From positions 2,914,001-2,978,000 of the forward strand of contig NZ_CP067396.1 of the NCBI RefSeq assembly GCF_023617245.1: a DNA stretch of 64,000 nt. The letters run 5' to 3'. Every line of letters begins with the position of its first letter. The first letter of the stretch is position 1. The notes beneath the pieces are model-generated. The model had not been told where the DNA came from. It was given only the letters and a program-made list of their open reading frames with translations, and searched no databases. Source of the DNA: Lysobacter enzymogenes (lineage in GTDB: Bacteria > Pseudomonadota > Gammaproteobacteria > Xanthomonadales > Xanthomonadaceae). Shown here in pieces: positions 30,787-39,532 of the stretch. The position numbers and the translations under genes were made by a program.

Positions 30787-31941
30787 ATGAGCCAGCTCGG
30801 CGTCGCCATCGTAGGCACTGGAATGATCGGCAACGTGCACCGCCGCGCGGCGATCCTGGCCGGCGCCCGGGTCTGCGGCGTGAGCGCGTCGTCGCCGCAA
30901 CGCGCCGCGGACGTGGCGTCCGCCTGGAACGTCGCGCGCGCCTACCGCGATATCGAGGAAGCGCTCGCCGACCCGCAGGTGCAGGTCGTGCACATCTGCA
31001 CGCCCAATCACCTGCATCGGGCGATGGCGCAGGCCGCGCTGGCGGCCGGCAAGCACGTGATCTGCGAAAAGCCGCTGGCGACCACGCTCGAAGACGCCGG
31101 CGCCCTGGCGGCCGCGGCCGCCGCCAGCGGGCTCGTGGCCACGGTGCCGTTTGTCTACCGCTACCACCCGGTCGTACGCGAGGCGCGCGCGCGCATCGCG
31201 CAGGGCGAACTGGGGCCGTTGCGGCTCATCCACGGCAGCTATCTGCAGGATTGGCTGCTGGACCCGGCCAGCAACAACTGGCGTGTCGATCCGGCGCTGG
31301 GCGGCCCCTCGCGCGTGTTCGCCGACATCGGCTCGCACTGGTGCGATCTGGTGGAATGGGTCGCCGGCGAGCGTTTCGTCGAGGTCAGCGCCGCCTTCGA
31401 AACCGTGATCGCGCAGCGCAGCGCCGTCACCGGCGAGAGCTACGCCCGCCCGGCCGCCGACGGCGCGATGCAGGCCGTTTCCAGCGAAGACGTCGCCGCG
31501 GCCATGTTCAAGACCGGCAGCGGCGTGCTGGCCTCGCTGACTGTCAGCCAGGTCTCGGCCGGACGCCGCAACCGCCTGTGGTTCGAAATCGACGGCGCCC
31601 GGGCCAGCGTCGCGTTCGATCAGGAAGACAGTGAACGGCTGTGGATCGGATTGCCCGACCAACGCGAAGAGATCTTCGTGCGCGGCCCGGCGGCGGGCAG
31701 CGCCGAGCAACGCAGGCTGTCGCTGCTGCCGGTCGGCCACGCACAGGGCTACGGCCATTGCTTCGAAGCCTTCGTCGCCGACACGTATCGCGCCATCGGC
31801 GCCGAAGCGCCGGAAGGATTGCCGAGCTTCGACGACGGGCTGCGCTCGGCGCTGATCGTCGACCGCGTCATCGCCTCGGCGCGGACGCGCGCGTGGACCT
31901 CCATCGGCCGCGCGGTCGATCAGGAGCGCCGGCCCGCCTGA
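30787..31941 (+). CDS. Gfo/Idh/MocA-family oxidoreductase
   Basis: A 384-residue NAD(P)-dependent sugar dehydrogenase/reductase. The Rossmann start is VAIVGTGMIGNVHRRAA, followed by the family signatures HICTPNHLHRAMAQAAL and HVICEKPLATT (catalytic Lys), and in the C-terminal half GGPSRVFADIGSHWCDLVEW, with the substrate-site Asp/His. No signal peptide, so it works in the cytoplasm. In this operon it would interconvert keto and hydroxy forms of the imported sugar, for example reducing a 3-keto-sugar. Thirteen bases separate it from the permease gene. Confidence 0.92.
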   Translation: MSQLGVAIVGTGMIGNVHRRAAILAGARVCGVSASSPQRAADVASAWNVARAYRDIEEALADPQVQVVHICTPNHLHRAMAQAALAAGKHVICEKPLATTLEDAGALAAAAAASGLVATVPFVYRYHPVVREARARIAQGELGPLRLIHGSYLQDWLLDPASNNWRVDPALGGPSRVFADIGSHWCDLVEWVAGERFVEVSAAFETVIAQRSAVTGESYARPAADGAMQAVSSEDVAAAMFKTGSGVLASLTVSQVSAGRRNRLWFEIDGARASVAFDQEDSERLWIGLPDQREEIFVRGPAAGSAEQRRLSLLPVGHAQGYGHCFEAFVADTYRAIGAEAPEGLPSFDDGLRSALIVDRVIASARTRAWTSIGRAVDQERRPA

Positions 31942-32031
31942 GCCAAGCCCCAGCCACGACGAACCGCCCGCCCTCCCCGCACGCCTGGGCCATCGTTTCG
32001 TCCGCAGCCATCACCCTCCCGGGAAGACACC

Positions 32032-32898
32032 ATGACGACAGCCACTCCACGCCTCCTCGCGGCCGCCGCGCTCGTGCTGCTGACCGCCCTGCCCGCCTTC
32101 GCCCAGCGCGCCGACACCCGGGCCAAGCCCATCGCCGTGCAGATGTACACGCTGCGAGAGGTCGCCTCGCTCGACGAGCAGTTGAAGATCGTGCACGACG
32201 CCGGCATCCGCGCCGTCGAGACGGTCGGCACGCAGGACGTTTCGTCCAAGCGGCTCAAGCGCCTGCTCGACAAGTATTCGATCAAGGCGATCTCGACCCA
32301 TGCGCAGCTCACCAATCTGCGCCGCGATCTCGACGGCGTGGTGGCGTTCAACAAGGCGGTCGGTACCACCACGCTGGTGGTGCCCTACCTGCCGAAGGAA
32401 GAGCGCCCGACCGACGCCGCCGGCTGGATCGCGCTGGGCAAGGAACTCGGCGGGATCGCGGACAAGCTGCGGGCCAAGGGCATGACCCTCGCCTATCACA
32501 ACCACGATTTCGAGCTCGCCGAACCCGCCGGTTCGGGCGGCAAGACCGGTCTGGAACTGCTGTTCGAAGGCGCCGGCCCGCGCTTGCAGGCCGAACTGGA
32601 CCTGGCCTGGATCGCGCGCGCCGGCCACGACCCGGTCGCCCTGCTCGGCAAGTTCCGCGGACGCGTGTTCGCCGTCCACGCCAAGGACAACGCCCCGCAA
32701 GGCCAGGCCAAGGACGAAGACGGTTTCGCCGCCCTGGGCCAGGGCGTGCTGGACTGGAACGCGATCCTTCCCGCCGCCGAGCGCGCGGGCGTGCGCTGGT
32801 ACATCCTCGAGCACGATCACCCGCTCGATCCCGCCGCGGTCGTCAAGACCGGCGCGGCCTACCTCAACCAGCACCTGCCCGCGGGCGCGGGCCGCTGA
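32032..32898 (+). CDS. Secreted sugar isomerase/epimerase-like TIM-barrel protein
   Basis: A 288-residue protein with a Sec signal peptide (LLAAAALVLLTALPAFAQR) and a TIM-barrel of the xylose-isomerase-like superfamily. Probable metal-site segments are TLAYHNHDFELAEP, AELDLAWIARAGHDP, FAVHAKDNAPQ and YILEHDHPLDP. Periplasmic location suggests action on oxidised sugars before uptake. Homologues occur with GMC oxidoreductases and DUF1080 proteins, as here. It lies downstream of the Gfo/Idh/MocA gene and ten bases upstream of the cytochrome gene. Confidence 0.87.
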   Translation: MTTATPRLLAAAALVLLTALPAFAQRADTRAKPIAVQMYTLREVASLDEQLKIVHDAGIRAVETVGTQDVSSKRLKRLLDKYSIKAISTHAQLTNLRRDLDGVVAFNKAVGTTTLVVPYLPKEERPTDAAGWIALGKELGGIADKLRAKGMTLAYHNHDFELAEPAGSGGKTGLELLFEGAGPRLQAELDLAWIARAGHDPVALLGKFRGRVFAVHAKDNAPQGQAKDEDGFAALGQGVLDWNAILPAAERAGVRWYILEHDHPLDPAAVVKTGAAYLNQHLPAGAGR

Positions 32899-32907
32899 TC
32901 GCGGAGC

Positions 32908-33213
32908 ATGCCCATGTCGAAGTCCATCGCGGTCGCCGTTCTGCCCTTCCTCGCCGCGGTGTCGGTCGCCGCGCCCGCCATCGCGCAGGATTCCGCGGCC
33001 GGCGCCAAGCTCTATGCCGCCAATTGCGCGTCCTGCCACGGCCCCAATCGCGCGGGCATGGGCGAGATGTTTCCTGCCCTGACCGACGTGGGCAAGCGGC
33101 TGGACGCGAAGAAGATCAAGGAACGGATCAAGACCGGCGGCGGGCTGATGCCGCCGTTCGGCCAGTTGTCGGAGAAGGATCTCGAAGACCTCACGGTCTT
33201 CCTGAAGCAGTAG
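32908..33213 (+). CDS. Small periplasmic cytochrome c
   Basis: A 101-residue single-haem class I cytochrome. It has a signal peptide (AVLPFLAAVSVAAPAIAQD), the haem motif CASCH near residue 40 and the axial Met in GGLMPPFGQL, and ends in a helix (EKDLEDLTVFLKQ). ATG 32914 is an alternative start. It is the natural electron acceptor for the GMC oxidoreductase encoded in the convergent gene set, as in membrane-bound glucoside 3-dehydrogenase systems that use a cytochrome subunit. Confidence 0.92.
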   Translation: MPMSKSIAVAVLPFLAAVSVAAPAIAQDSAAGAKLYAANCASCHGPNRAGMGEMFPALTDVGKRLDAKKIKERIKTGGGLMPPFGQLSEKDLEDLTVFLKQ

Positions 33214-33230
33214 GACGCGGGAGTCGCGCA

Positions 33231-33251
33231 GCGGCCCGCCGCGCGGGCCGC
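33231..33251. terminator. Stem-loop between convergent operons
   Basis: GCGGCCCG (33231-33238) and CGGGCCGC (33244-33251) form an 8-base GC stem with a 5-base loop, exactly in the 38-base gap between the converging cytochrome and DUF1080 genes. There is no T-run, so it is a weak intrinsic terminator at best. Confidence 0.45.
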
Positions 33252-34040
33252 CTACAGCTCGCGTACCCAGATGTTGCGGTAGCTGACCTTGGCGTCGTGG
33301 TCCTGCAGGTAGATCGGCGCGCAGCCGTGGGGCGAATACGACGGCGCGCCGATGTATTCGGTCTTGCCCGACAGCACGGTGTCGTCCTGCACCAGCACGC
33401 CGTTGTGCAACACGGTGATGCGCGCGGGCGAGACCAGGCCGCCGCCCTGCGCGAAGCGCGGCGCTTTCCAGACGACATCGTAGGCCTGCCACTGGCCCGG
33501 CGCGCGCGAGGCGTTCGCCAGCGGGATCGCCTGCTTGTAGATCGACGCCGCCTGGCCGTTGGCATAGGTCGGATTGTCGTAGCTGTCGAGCACCTGCAGC
33601 TCGTACAGCTCCTGCAGGAAAATTCCGCTGTTGCCGCGATGCTGGCCGTCGAATCCGCGGGTCTGGCCCGGAGTGCGCCATTCGACATGCAACTGGATGT
33701 CGCAGAAGCGGCGTTTGCTGCGGATGCCCTTGCTGCCCGGCACCACGGTGAACGCGCCGTCGGCCACGGTCCACGGAGCCTGACCGCCCTGCTCCGCCTC
33801 CCAGGCCGAGAGGTCCTTGCCGTCGAACAGCACCACCGCGTCGGATGGCGCGGCGTCCTTCGGCGTGGCCACGGCCTTGGGTACCGGCGTCCAGACTTCG
33901 GTCTTGGCAGGGTTGCGTTGCTGCTGGTCTTGGGCCTGCGCGGACGCGGTGGCCGCAACGAGGGCGGCGAACGCCATCGACAGGACCGGCGCGCCGATTC
34001 TTGCCCCGGCGATCGCGACGCGGATGTGCCGGCGCGCCAT
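33252..34040 (-). CDS. DUF1080 protein, probable 3-keto-disaccharide hydrolase
   Basis: A 262-residue secreted protein with a signal peptide (VLSMAFAALVAATASAQAQ) and the DUF1080 beta-sandwich (LFDGKDLSAWE, RRFCDIQLHVEWRTPG, HRGNSGIFLQELYELQVLDSYDN, QWQAYDVVWKAPRF, ITVLHNGVLVQDD, IYLQDHDAKVSYRNIWVREL). The family is now known as 3-keto-disaccharide hydrolases, which cleave glycosides after oxidation at C3. ATG 34040 shares one base with the stop of the upstream gene. It is the third gene of a leftward set with a GMC oxidoreductase and its small subunit, which supports that role. Confidence 0.88.
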   Translation of the reverse strand: MARRHIRVAIAGARIGAPVLSMAFAALVAATASAQAQDQQQRNPAKTEVWTPVPKAVATPKDAAPSDAVVLFDGKDLSAWEAEQGGQAPWTVADGAFTVVPGSKGIRSKRRFCDIQLHVEWRTPGQTRGFDGQHRGNSGIFLQELYELQVLDSYDNPTYANGQAASIYKQAIPLANASRAPGQWQAYDVVWKAPRFAQGGGLVSPARITVLHNGVLVQDDTVLSGKTEYIGAPSYSPHGCAPIYLQDHDAKVSYRNIWVREL

Positions 34041-34615
34041 CAGGTCGCCCATGCCGGCGTGCCCGGCTCGTAGACCGCGGCGCCGTCGTAGCGTCCGGGC
34101 ACCGCGACGTAGCGCAGCGCCTGGGTCGCGCCGACCTTGGAGGTGAAGAAACCGAACAGCGTCAACTGCTTGATCATGGTGAAGTAATGCGGCTTCACGG
34201 CGTTGGCAGTGGCACCGCCGGTGGCTACCGCCATCGAGTTGATCCGCCGCCCGGCCTCGCCGTCCAGGACGCGCAGCAATTCGCTGCGAGCCTGCGGCGA
34301 CAGCGACACGAAACGCCCGCCCGCGCGCTTGTCGATCTCGACCAGCCCCGCATGGAAAATCGCCTGGTATTCGGGCGTGTAGCAATCGGTCACGAACGTC
34401 GCCATGAACGCGCCGACGTCGGCGTCTTTAGCCCCAGGCGTCTTGGTCCGCGGCAGGATGGTGTCGGCGATTTCGTCGAGCCTGGCCACTTCGTCCGCGG
34501 AAAAGGCGCTGTTCCCGCTCGGCGCCGGCGCCTGCCCGTAGACGAACGCCGGTACGCCGATCATGGCCGCGCCGGTCGCGGCGGCGATCATCTTCAACAG
34601 TTCGCGACGTTCCAT
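34040..34615 (-). CDS. Gluconate 2-dehydrogenase subunit 3-type small subunit
   Basis: A 191-residue periplasmic small subunit with a Tat/Sec-like leader (MERRELLKMIAAATGAAMIG) and the family motif FSADEVARLDEIADTILPRTKTPGAKDADVG at about residues 38-70. C-terminal segments LTLFGFFTSKVGATQALRYVAVPGRYD are also typical. It pairs with the GMC catalytic subunit encoded directly upstream, sharing the TGATG junction. In glucoside 3-dehydrogenases this subunit is required for activity or export of the partner. Confidence 0.92.
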   Translation of the reverse strand: MERRELLKMIAAATGAAMIGVPAFVYGQAPAPSGNSAFSADEVARLDEIADTILPRTKTPGAKDADVGAFMATFVTDCYTPEYQAIFHAGLVEIDKRAGGRFVSLSPQARSELLRVLDGEAGRRINSMAVATGGATANAVKPHYFTMIKQLTLFGFFTSKVGATQALRYVAVPGRYDGAAVYEPGTPAWAT

Positions 34616-36300
34616 CACAGGTTCCCCGCCTTGAGTTCGCGCACGGCATGGTCCGCCGCGCGCGCGGTCAGCGCCATGTAGGTCAGCGACGGGTTCACGC
34701 AGGCGCTGGAAGTCATGCAGGCGCCGTCGGTGACATAGACGTTCGGCGCGTCCCAGACCTGATTGTGCATGTTCAACACCGAATTCCTGCGGTCGCGCCC
34801 CATCCGCGCCGTGCCCATTTCATGGATGGCCATGCCCGGGGCGTAGTCGCTCTCGTGCACCTTGACGTTCTTGACGCCGGCGGCCTCCAGCATTTCGGCC
34901 GCGTCCGCGCCCATGTCCTTGCGCATCGCCCGCTCGTTCTTGCGCAGGCTCACGTCCATCGCCAGCACCGGCAACCCCCACTTGTCCTTGCGCTGCGGAT
35001 CGAGGCCGATCGTGTTGTCGTGATACGGCAGCATCTCGCCGAACCCGGTCATGCCGATGGACCAATCGCCCGGGACGCTCAAGGCGTCCTTGAGGTCGGC
35101 GCCGACGCTGAGCTCGGCGATGTCGCGCGACCAGCCGCTGCGGCTGGCCGATCCCTGGTAGCCGAAGCCGCGTACGTAGTCGCGCTTCTCCCGGCCCAGG
35201 TTGCGGAAACGCGGAATGTAGAAGCCGCACGGCCGGCGGCCGAAGTAGTACTTGTCCTCGAAGCCCTCGACCCAACCGGACGCGCCGACGCGGAAATGAT
35301 GGTCCATCACGTTGTGTCCCAACTCGCCCGAAGCCGAGCCCAGACCGCCTTCCCACACATCGGTGGCCGAGTTCATCAGCAGCCAGGTCGAATTGAACGC
35401 CGATGCGTTGATGAAGACGACCTTGGCGGTGTATTCGTAGGTCTGGCCGCTTTCGGCGTCGATGATCTCGACCCCGCGCGCGCGCTTGCGGTCCTTGTCG
35501 TACAGCACTTGCTTGACGATCGAGAACGGACGCAAGGTCAGGTTGCCGGTCTTCATCGCCGCCGGCAGCGTCGCCGACTGGGTCGAGAAGTAGGCGCCGA
35601 ACGGGCAGCCCAGGATGCATTTGTTGCGGTACTGGCAATTGACCCGGCCCTGCTCCGGCTTGGGCTCGGTGATGTTCGCGGTGCGCGAGTGGATCAGATG
35701 GCGGCTGCCGCCGAACGCCTTCTTTATCCGCGCCGCCACGTCTTTCTCGACGATGTTCAACGGGATCGGCGGCAGGAACTGGCCGTCGGGCAGGACGTCC
35801 AGTCCCTCGACGGTGCCGGCGATGCCGGCGAATTTCTCGACGTAGTCGTACCACGGCGCGATGTCGGCGTAACGGATCGGCCAGTCGGTGGCGATGCCGT
35901 CCTTGAGGTTCGCCTCGAAATCCAGGTCCGACAGGCGATAGCTTTGCCGACCCCACATCAGCGAGCGGCCGCCTACGTGATAGCCGCGAAACCAGTCGAA
36001 GCGCTTGGTTTCGGTGTACGGACAGTCCTTTTCGTCGGCCCACATCCCGGCGGTGTCTTCGGCCAACGGGTAGTCGCGCTTGAGCACCGGGAACGCCGCC
36101 TTCATCTCCTGGGTCGCCCAGGTGCGGTGCGGGTAATCCCAGGCCTCCTTCATCGCATTGACGTAGCCCTTGACGTGCTCGATGTTGCGGCCGCGTTCCA
36201 GCATCAGGACCTTGAGCCCCTTTTCGGTCAGCTCCTTGGCCGCCCAGCCGCCGCTGATGCCCGATCCGACGACGATCGCGTCGTAATGATTGTCTGCCAT
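34615..36300 (-). CDS. GMC-family sugar oxidoreductase (glucoside 3-dehydrogenase type)
   Basis: A 561-residue FAD enzyme. It has the dinucleotide-binding start DAIVVGSGISGGWAAKEL, the GGRSLMWGRQSYRLSD segment, a Cys-rich stretch (CQYRNKCILGCPFGAYFSTQ) typical of gluconate/glucoside dehydrogenase large subunits, and the C-terminal catalytic region MAIHEMGTARMGRDRRNSVLN with VTDGACMTSSACVNPSLTYMALT. It has no signal peptide and is probably exported together with its small subunit. The expected reaction is oxidation of a glycoside at C3, with electrons passed to a cytochrome c. It lies 28 bases after the TIM-barrel gene upstream. Confidence 0.92.
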   Translation of the reverse strand: MADNHYDAIVVGSGISGGWAAKELTEKGLKVLMLERGRNIEHVKGYVNAMKEAWDYPHRTWATQEMKAAFPVLKRDYPLAEDTAGMWADEKDCPYTETKRFDWFRGYHVGGRSLMWGRQSYRLSDLDFEANLKDGIATDWPIRYADIAPWYDYVEKFAGIAGTVEGLDVLPDGQFLPPIPLNIVEKDVAARIKKAFGGSRHLIHSRTANITEPKPEQGRVNCQYRNKCILGCPFGAYFSTQSATLPAAMKTGNLTLRPFSIVKQVLYDKDRKRARGVEIIDAESGQTYEYTAKVVFINASAFNSTWLLMNSATDVWEGGLGSASGELGHNVMDHHFRVGASGWVEGFEDKYYFGRRPCGFYIPRFRNLGREKRDYVRGFGYQGSASRSGWSRDIAELSVGADLKDALSVPGDWSIGMTGFGEMLPYHDNTIGLDPQRKDKWGLPVLAMDVSLRKNERAMRKDMGADAAEMLEAAGVKNVKVHESDYAPGMAIHEMGTARMGRDRRNSVLNMHNQVWDAPNVYVTDGACMTSSACVNPSLTYMALTARAADHAVRELKAGNL

Positions 36301-36328
36301 GAGAGCTTTCCCAAGGTGGATATCGTTT

Positions 36329-37207
36329 TCAGACGTCGCACAGGCGTATCGCCTCGCGCAGCGATTCGACCGGGTCCGGCGCTTCTGGCATGAACTCCTG
36401 CGCCAGGTAACCGTCGAAGCCGGTGTCGCGGATCGCGCGACAGATGGCGGGATAGTTGAGTTCCTGGTTCGCGCCGATCTCGTGCCGACCGGGAACGCCC
36501 GCGGTGTGGTAGTGCTTGAACCACGAATGGTGCTTGCCGATGGTGGCGATGATGTCGCCTTCCATGATCTGCATGTGGTAGATGTCGTAGAGCAGGCCGA
36601 AGTGGTCCGAGCCGATCCGCTCGCACAGCGCGACGCCCCAGGCGGAGCGATCGCACAGATAGTCGGGGTGGTCCACCCTGGAGTTGAGCAGTTCCATCAC
36701 CAGCACGACGCCGCGCTTTTCGGCGTGCCCGAGGATACGCTTGAGCCCGGCCTCGGCGTTGGCCAGGCCCTGCTGGGGATCCATGCCGTTGCGGTTGCCG
36801 GAAAAGCAGATCAGGTTGCGGTAACCGGCATCGGCGACCAGATCGATGTGGCGGGTGTAGCGCTCCACCAACTGGTCGTGGAATTCCTTGCCGGCGAAGC
36901 CGTTTTTCAGCCCGAGTTCGGCGCCGTTGCACATCGAACTGAACACGCCGTGGGCCTTCAGGGTCGGCCAGTCTTCGGGGCCGACCAGGTCGACGGCGGA
37001 AAAGCCGATGTCCTTCACCGTCCGGCAAAGCTCGGCGACCGACTGCTTCGGGAACGTCCAGCGGGCGACGGAGTGCTTCAGCCGGCCCTTCAGCGGGGCC
37101 GGGGCAGCGATGCCGGGCGCGACCGCGGCGGCGGCGAGTCCGAGGCCGGCCATTGCCGCGGCGCGGATCGCGTTTCGCCGCGTGATCTTCGGGTTCATAA
37201 AGCTCAT
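36329..37207 (-). CDS. Tat-exported hydroxypyruvate isomerase-like TIM-barrel protein
   Basis: A 292-residue protein with a twin-arginine signal (ITRRNAIRAAAMAGLGLAAAA) and a TIM barrel of the sugar isomerase/hydroxypyruvate isomerase type. Metal-site segments are VLVMELLNSRVDHPDY, LLYDIYHMQIMEGD, HYHTAGVPGRHEIGANQEL and GYLAQEFMPE. It is the first gene of the leftward operon and follows LacI-type operator 2. A role in opening or isomerising the 3-keto sugar in the periplasm is inferred from the neighbours. ATG 37198 is an alternative start. Confidence 0.88.
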   Translation of the reverse strand: MSFMNPKITRRNAIRAAAMAGLGLAAAAVAPGIAAPAPLKGRLKHSVARWTFPKQSVAELCRTVKDIGFSAVDLVGPEDWPTLKAHGVFSSMCNGAELGLKNGFAGKEFHDQLVERYTRHIDLVADAGYRNLICFSGNRNGMDPQQGLANAEAGLKRILGHAEKRGVVLVMELLNSRVDHPDYLCDRSAWGVALCERIGSDHFGLLYDIYHMQIMEGDIIATIGKHHSWFKHYHTAGVPGRHEIGANQELNYPAICRAIRDTGFDGYLAQEFMPEAPDPVESLREAIRLCDV

Positions 37208-37626
37208 CTGCGCTTCCTGAAGCCATAACCGAAAGGTCGCTCAGACAAATCTTTCGAAGCATCGCGTCGCGACGGGATGCGCACCGGCAGTCGATGCTTC
37301 GAATCGATCGAGCGGATGGAGATCCAGCCGCTGAGCTTCGCTGCCGGCATGAAACCGCAAAATTCCTCGGAATGCAATCGATTGCGCACAAGGGGGAACG
37401 AACGCCTTCGGGTGCGAGTGTTCGGACGAAATCATGCTGCAAAGCACCACGAAACCGATGCGCGGGCGAACCGCGATTCACGAGCCGGAGCGATCGACGT
37501 TGAACTCGGAGACGAGCGACATCGGACGCGGACCGTCGAACGATCGCCCGCAGCGTTTCATCGCGCGGGCGCACATCCGCGCCGTCGCCGCGCTCTTCGC
37601 ACAACGGCAGCCCAGTGGAAACGGCC
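37208..37626. promoter_or_regulatory. Intergenic region with LacI-type operator 2
   Basis: No convincing gene lies in these 419 bases. TGCAATCGATTGCG (37373-37386) matches operator 1 at 28422 in 13 of 14 positions. It is about 170 bases upstream of the leftward TIM-barrel/GMC operon, so that operon is probably controlled by the same repressor. Sequence between the operator and the gene is less GC-rich than average, which suits a promoter, but I cannot place -10 and -35 boxes with confidence. Confidence 0.65.
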
Positions 37627-38211
37627 ATGAACCGAATTGTCTCACCGCAGGCGTGGAAGGATCTGGCAGAGCGGCTGGGAGTCGACGAGGCCTGCCTGAA
37701 AGCGGTCGCGGAAGTCGAATCGTCCGGCGGCGGATTCATGCGGCCGCCCTCGCAGTTGCCCAAGGTCCTGTTCGAAGGCCACGTGTTCCATCGCCAGACC
37801 CAGGGACGCTTCGACGCAAGCCATCCAGAACTGAGCTACCCGCACTGGGACCGGAGCAAGTATTCCGGCTCGGTCGCCGGCGAATGGAAGCGGCTGGATG
37901 CCGCCTGCGCGCTCGATCGCGGCGCCGCCCTGGAGTCCGCGAGCTGGGGCGCGTTCCAGATCATGGGCTTCAACTTCGCGATGTGCGGATTCGACGACAT
38001 CGAAGCCTTCGTTACCGCGCACAAGCAGAGCGCGGAGGCGCAGCTGGCGGCCTTCTCCAGTTTCATCCGCCGCCCGGGGCTGTTGGATGCGCTGCGCAAC
38101 AAGGACTGGAAAGGTTTCGCGGCCGCGTACAACGGGCTGGGTTTCGCCAAGAACAGCTACGACACCAAGCTCGCGACCGCCTATCTGCGGTTCGGCGGCC
38201 GCAGCCCATGA
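37627..38211 (+). CDS. N-acetylmuramidase (DUF3380-type peptidoglycan hydrolase)
   Basis: A 194-residue enzyme of the N-acetylmuramidase family found in phage endolysins. Motifs are LKAVAEVESSGGGFM with the catalytic Glu, LPKVLFEGHVFHRQT, the aromatic SYPHWDRSKY, ALESASWGAFQIMGFNF and FAAAYNGLGFAKNSYDTKLATAY. There is no signal peptide, so export would need a holin, a secretion system or lysis. Start ATG 37627; a GTG at 37615 is possible. It is followed by a membrane-protein gene on the same strand 61 bases on. No other phage genes adjoin. Confidence 0.92.
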   Translation: MNRIVSPQAWKDLAERLGVDEACLKAVAEVESSGGGFMRPPSQLPKVLFEGHVFHRQTQGRFDASHPELSYPHWDRSKYSGSVAGEWKRLDAACALDRGAALESASWGAFQIMGFNFAMCGFDDIEAFVTAHKQSAEAQLAAFSSFIRRPGLLDALRNKDWKGFAAAYNGLGFAKNSYDTKLATAYLRFGGRSP

Positions 38212-38272
38212 GCGAACCGCCCGCCCGGTCGGGCGGGACGGCCTAGGTTGTTGGATTCGTGAGGAGACGGTC

Positions 38273-39532
38273 ATGCTGGAACCGGCTCGACATTGGCTGA
38301 TTCCCGCCTGCGTGCTGGGGCTCGCGCTGCTGTACGGCATGACCGCGCCGGCCAGCGCGCTGGCGTCCGGCGCCCCGGACGACGCGGCACCCGCTGCCGC
38401 CGTCGATGCCAGCCTGGGCGATCCCGCGCCGACGCCGGCGCCGAAAGTATCCGCCGTCGACGGCGTGCTGCAGCTCGACGACATCGCCGAGGTCACGGTC
38501 GCCAACCTGAAAGAGTGGGCGGCGACCCACGACCCCGCCAAACTGGTGCCTTTCATCGAAGGCAGGGCGATCCGCGGCAACTACCCCGAGGAAGTCCACC
38601 CGCACGAGGGCCGCATCTATTTCCATCTGAAGATAACTCCGGAAAGCAAGGAGCACTGGACGGATCTGCTGGGCGCGCCCGACAGCATGCGGCGGCCGGT
38701 GAGGTTCAGCATCGGCCTGGAGGATCACGCGCCCTTCGAAACCGTGCACGACAAAACCAATCCGCTGCTGATGACGGTCATTTCGCCTGTGTTCGGCGCG
38801 ACCGCGGCGCTGGTGGCCTCCCTCACCTTGATCCTGTTCATACGGCTGGCGCGCAGCACCAGCATCATCCGCGAGCCGGGCGCCGCGCCGGCCGACGGCA
38901 GTCCCAAGGCGTACAACCTGGGGCGCACCCAGATGGCCTTCTGGTTCTTTCTGATCTACGTGTCTTACCTGGTGATCTGGCTGATCACCGACATGCTGGA
39001 CACGATTACCCCGTCGCTGCTGGGGCTGATGGGAATCAGCGCCGGCACGGCGTTGAGCGAAGCGCTGATCGACTCCAGCAAGGATTCGGCGCACTCGGAG
39101 CGAAGCTGGAACCTTTCGGCGGAGCGGCGCGAGCTCGAAAAGACCATCGCCGATTTGAAGCTGGAACGCGCCGGACTGGACGCCGGCGCCGCGGCCACGC
39201 CCGACGAGATCGCCCAGCGCGAGCAACTGGACGGGAAAATCCAGGCCGCGCGCGCGCGGCTGACCCAGGCGACGCACCGGTTCTCATCGCTGGATTCGAA
39301 AAAAACGGCGCGCGCCACGCGCGGATTCCTGCGCGACGTCATGGCCGACCGCGACGGGTACTCCTTCCATCGCTTCCAGATTTTCGCCTGGACCATCGTG
39401 CTCGGCATCATGTTCGTATCCAGCGTCTACAACAGCCTGGCGATGCCGGAATTCAGCGCCACGCTGCTGGGACTGATGGGGCTGAGTTCGGGCACCTACA
39501 TCGGATTCAAGTTTCCCGAACGACAGGAGTAG
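38273..39532 (+). CDS. Membrane protein with a duplicated LLGLMGxSxGT helix pair
   Basis: A 419-residue protein with a signal-like N-terminal helix and an extracytoplasmic domain of about 150 residues. Membrane segments lie near residues 165-185, 220-265 and 365-415. Two of these are related: QMAFWFFLIYVSYLVIWLI...LLGLMGISAGT and RFQIFAWTIVLGIMFVSSVY...LLGLMGLSSGT. A cytoplasmic coiled-coil-like helix (ELEKTIADLKLERAGLDAG) separates them. The ribosome site GAGGAGACGG precedes ATG. I do not know the family. With the muramidase upstream it may form a two-gene unit. Confidence 0.8.
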   Translation: MLEPARHWLIPACVLGLALLYGMTAPASALASGAPDDAAPAAAVDASLGDPAPTPAPKVSAVDGVLQLDDIAEVTVANLKEWAATHDPAKLVPFIEGRAIRGNYPEEVHPHEGRIYFHLKITPESKEHWTDLLGAPDSMRRPVRFSIGLEDHAPFETVHDKTNPLLMTVISPVFGATAALVASLTLILFIRLARSTSIIREPGAAPADGSPKAYNLGRTQMAFWFFLIYVSYLVIWLITDMLDTITPSLLGLMGISAGTALSEALIDSSKDSAHSERSWNLSAERRELEKTIADLKLERAGLDAGAAATPDEIAQREQLDGKIQAARARLTQATHRFSSLDSKKTARATRGFLRDVMADRDGYSFHRFQIFAWTIVLGIMFVSSVYNSLAMPEFSATLLGLMGLSSGTYIGFKFPERQE

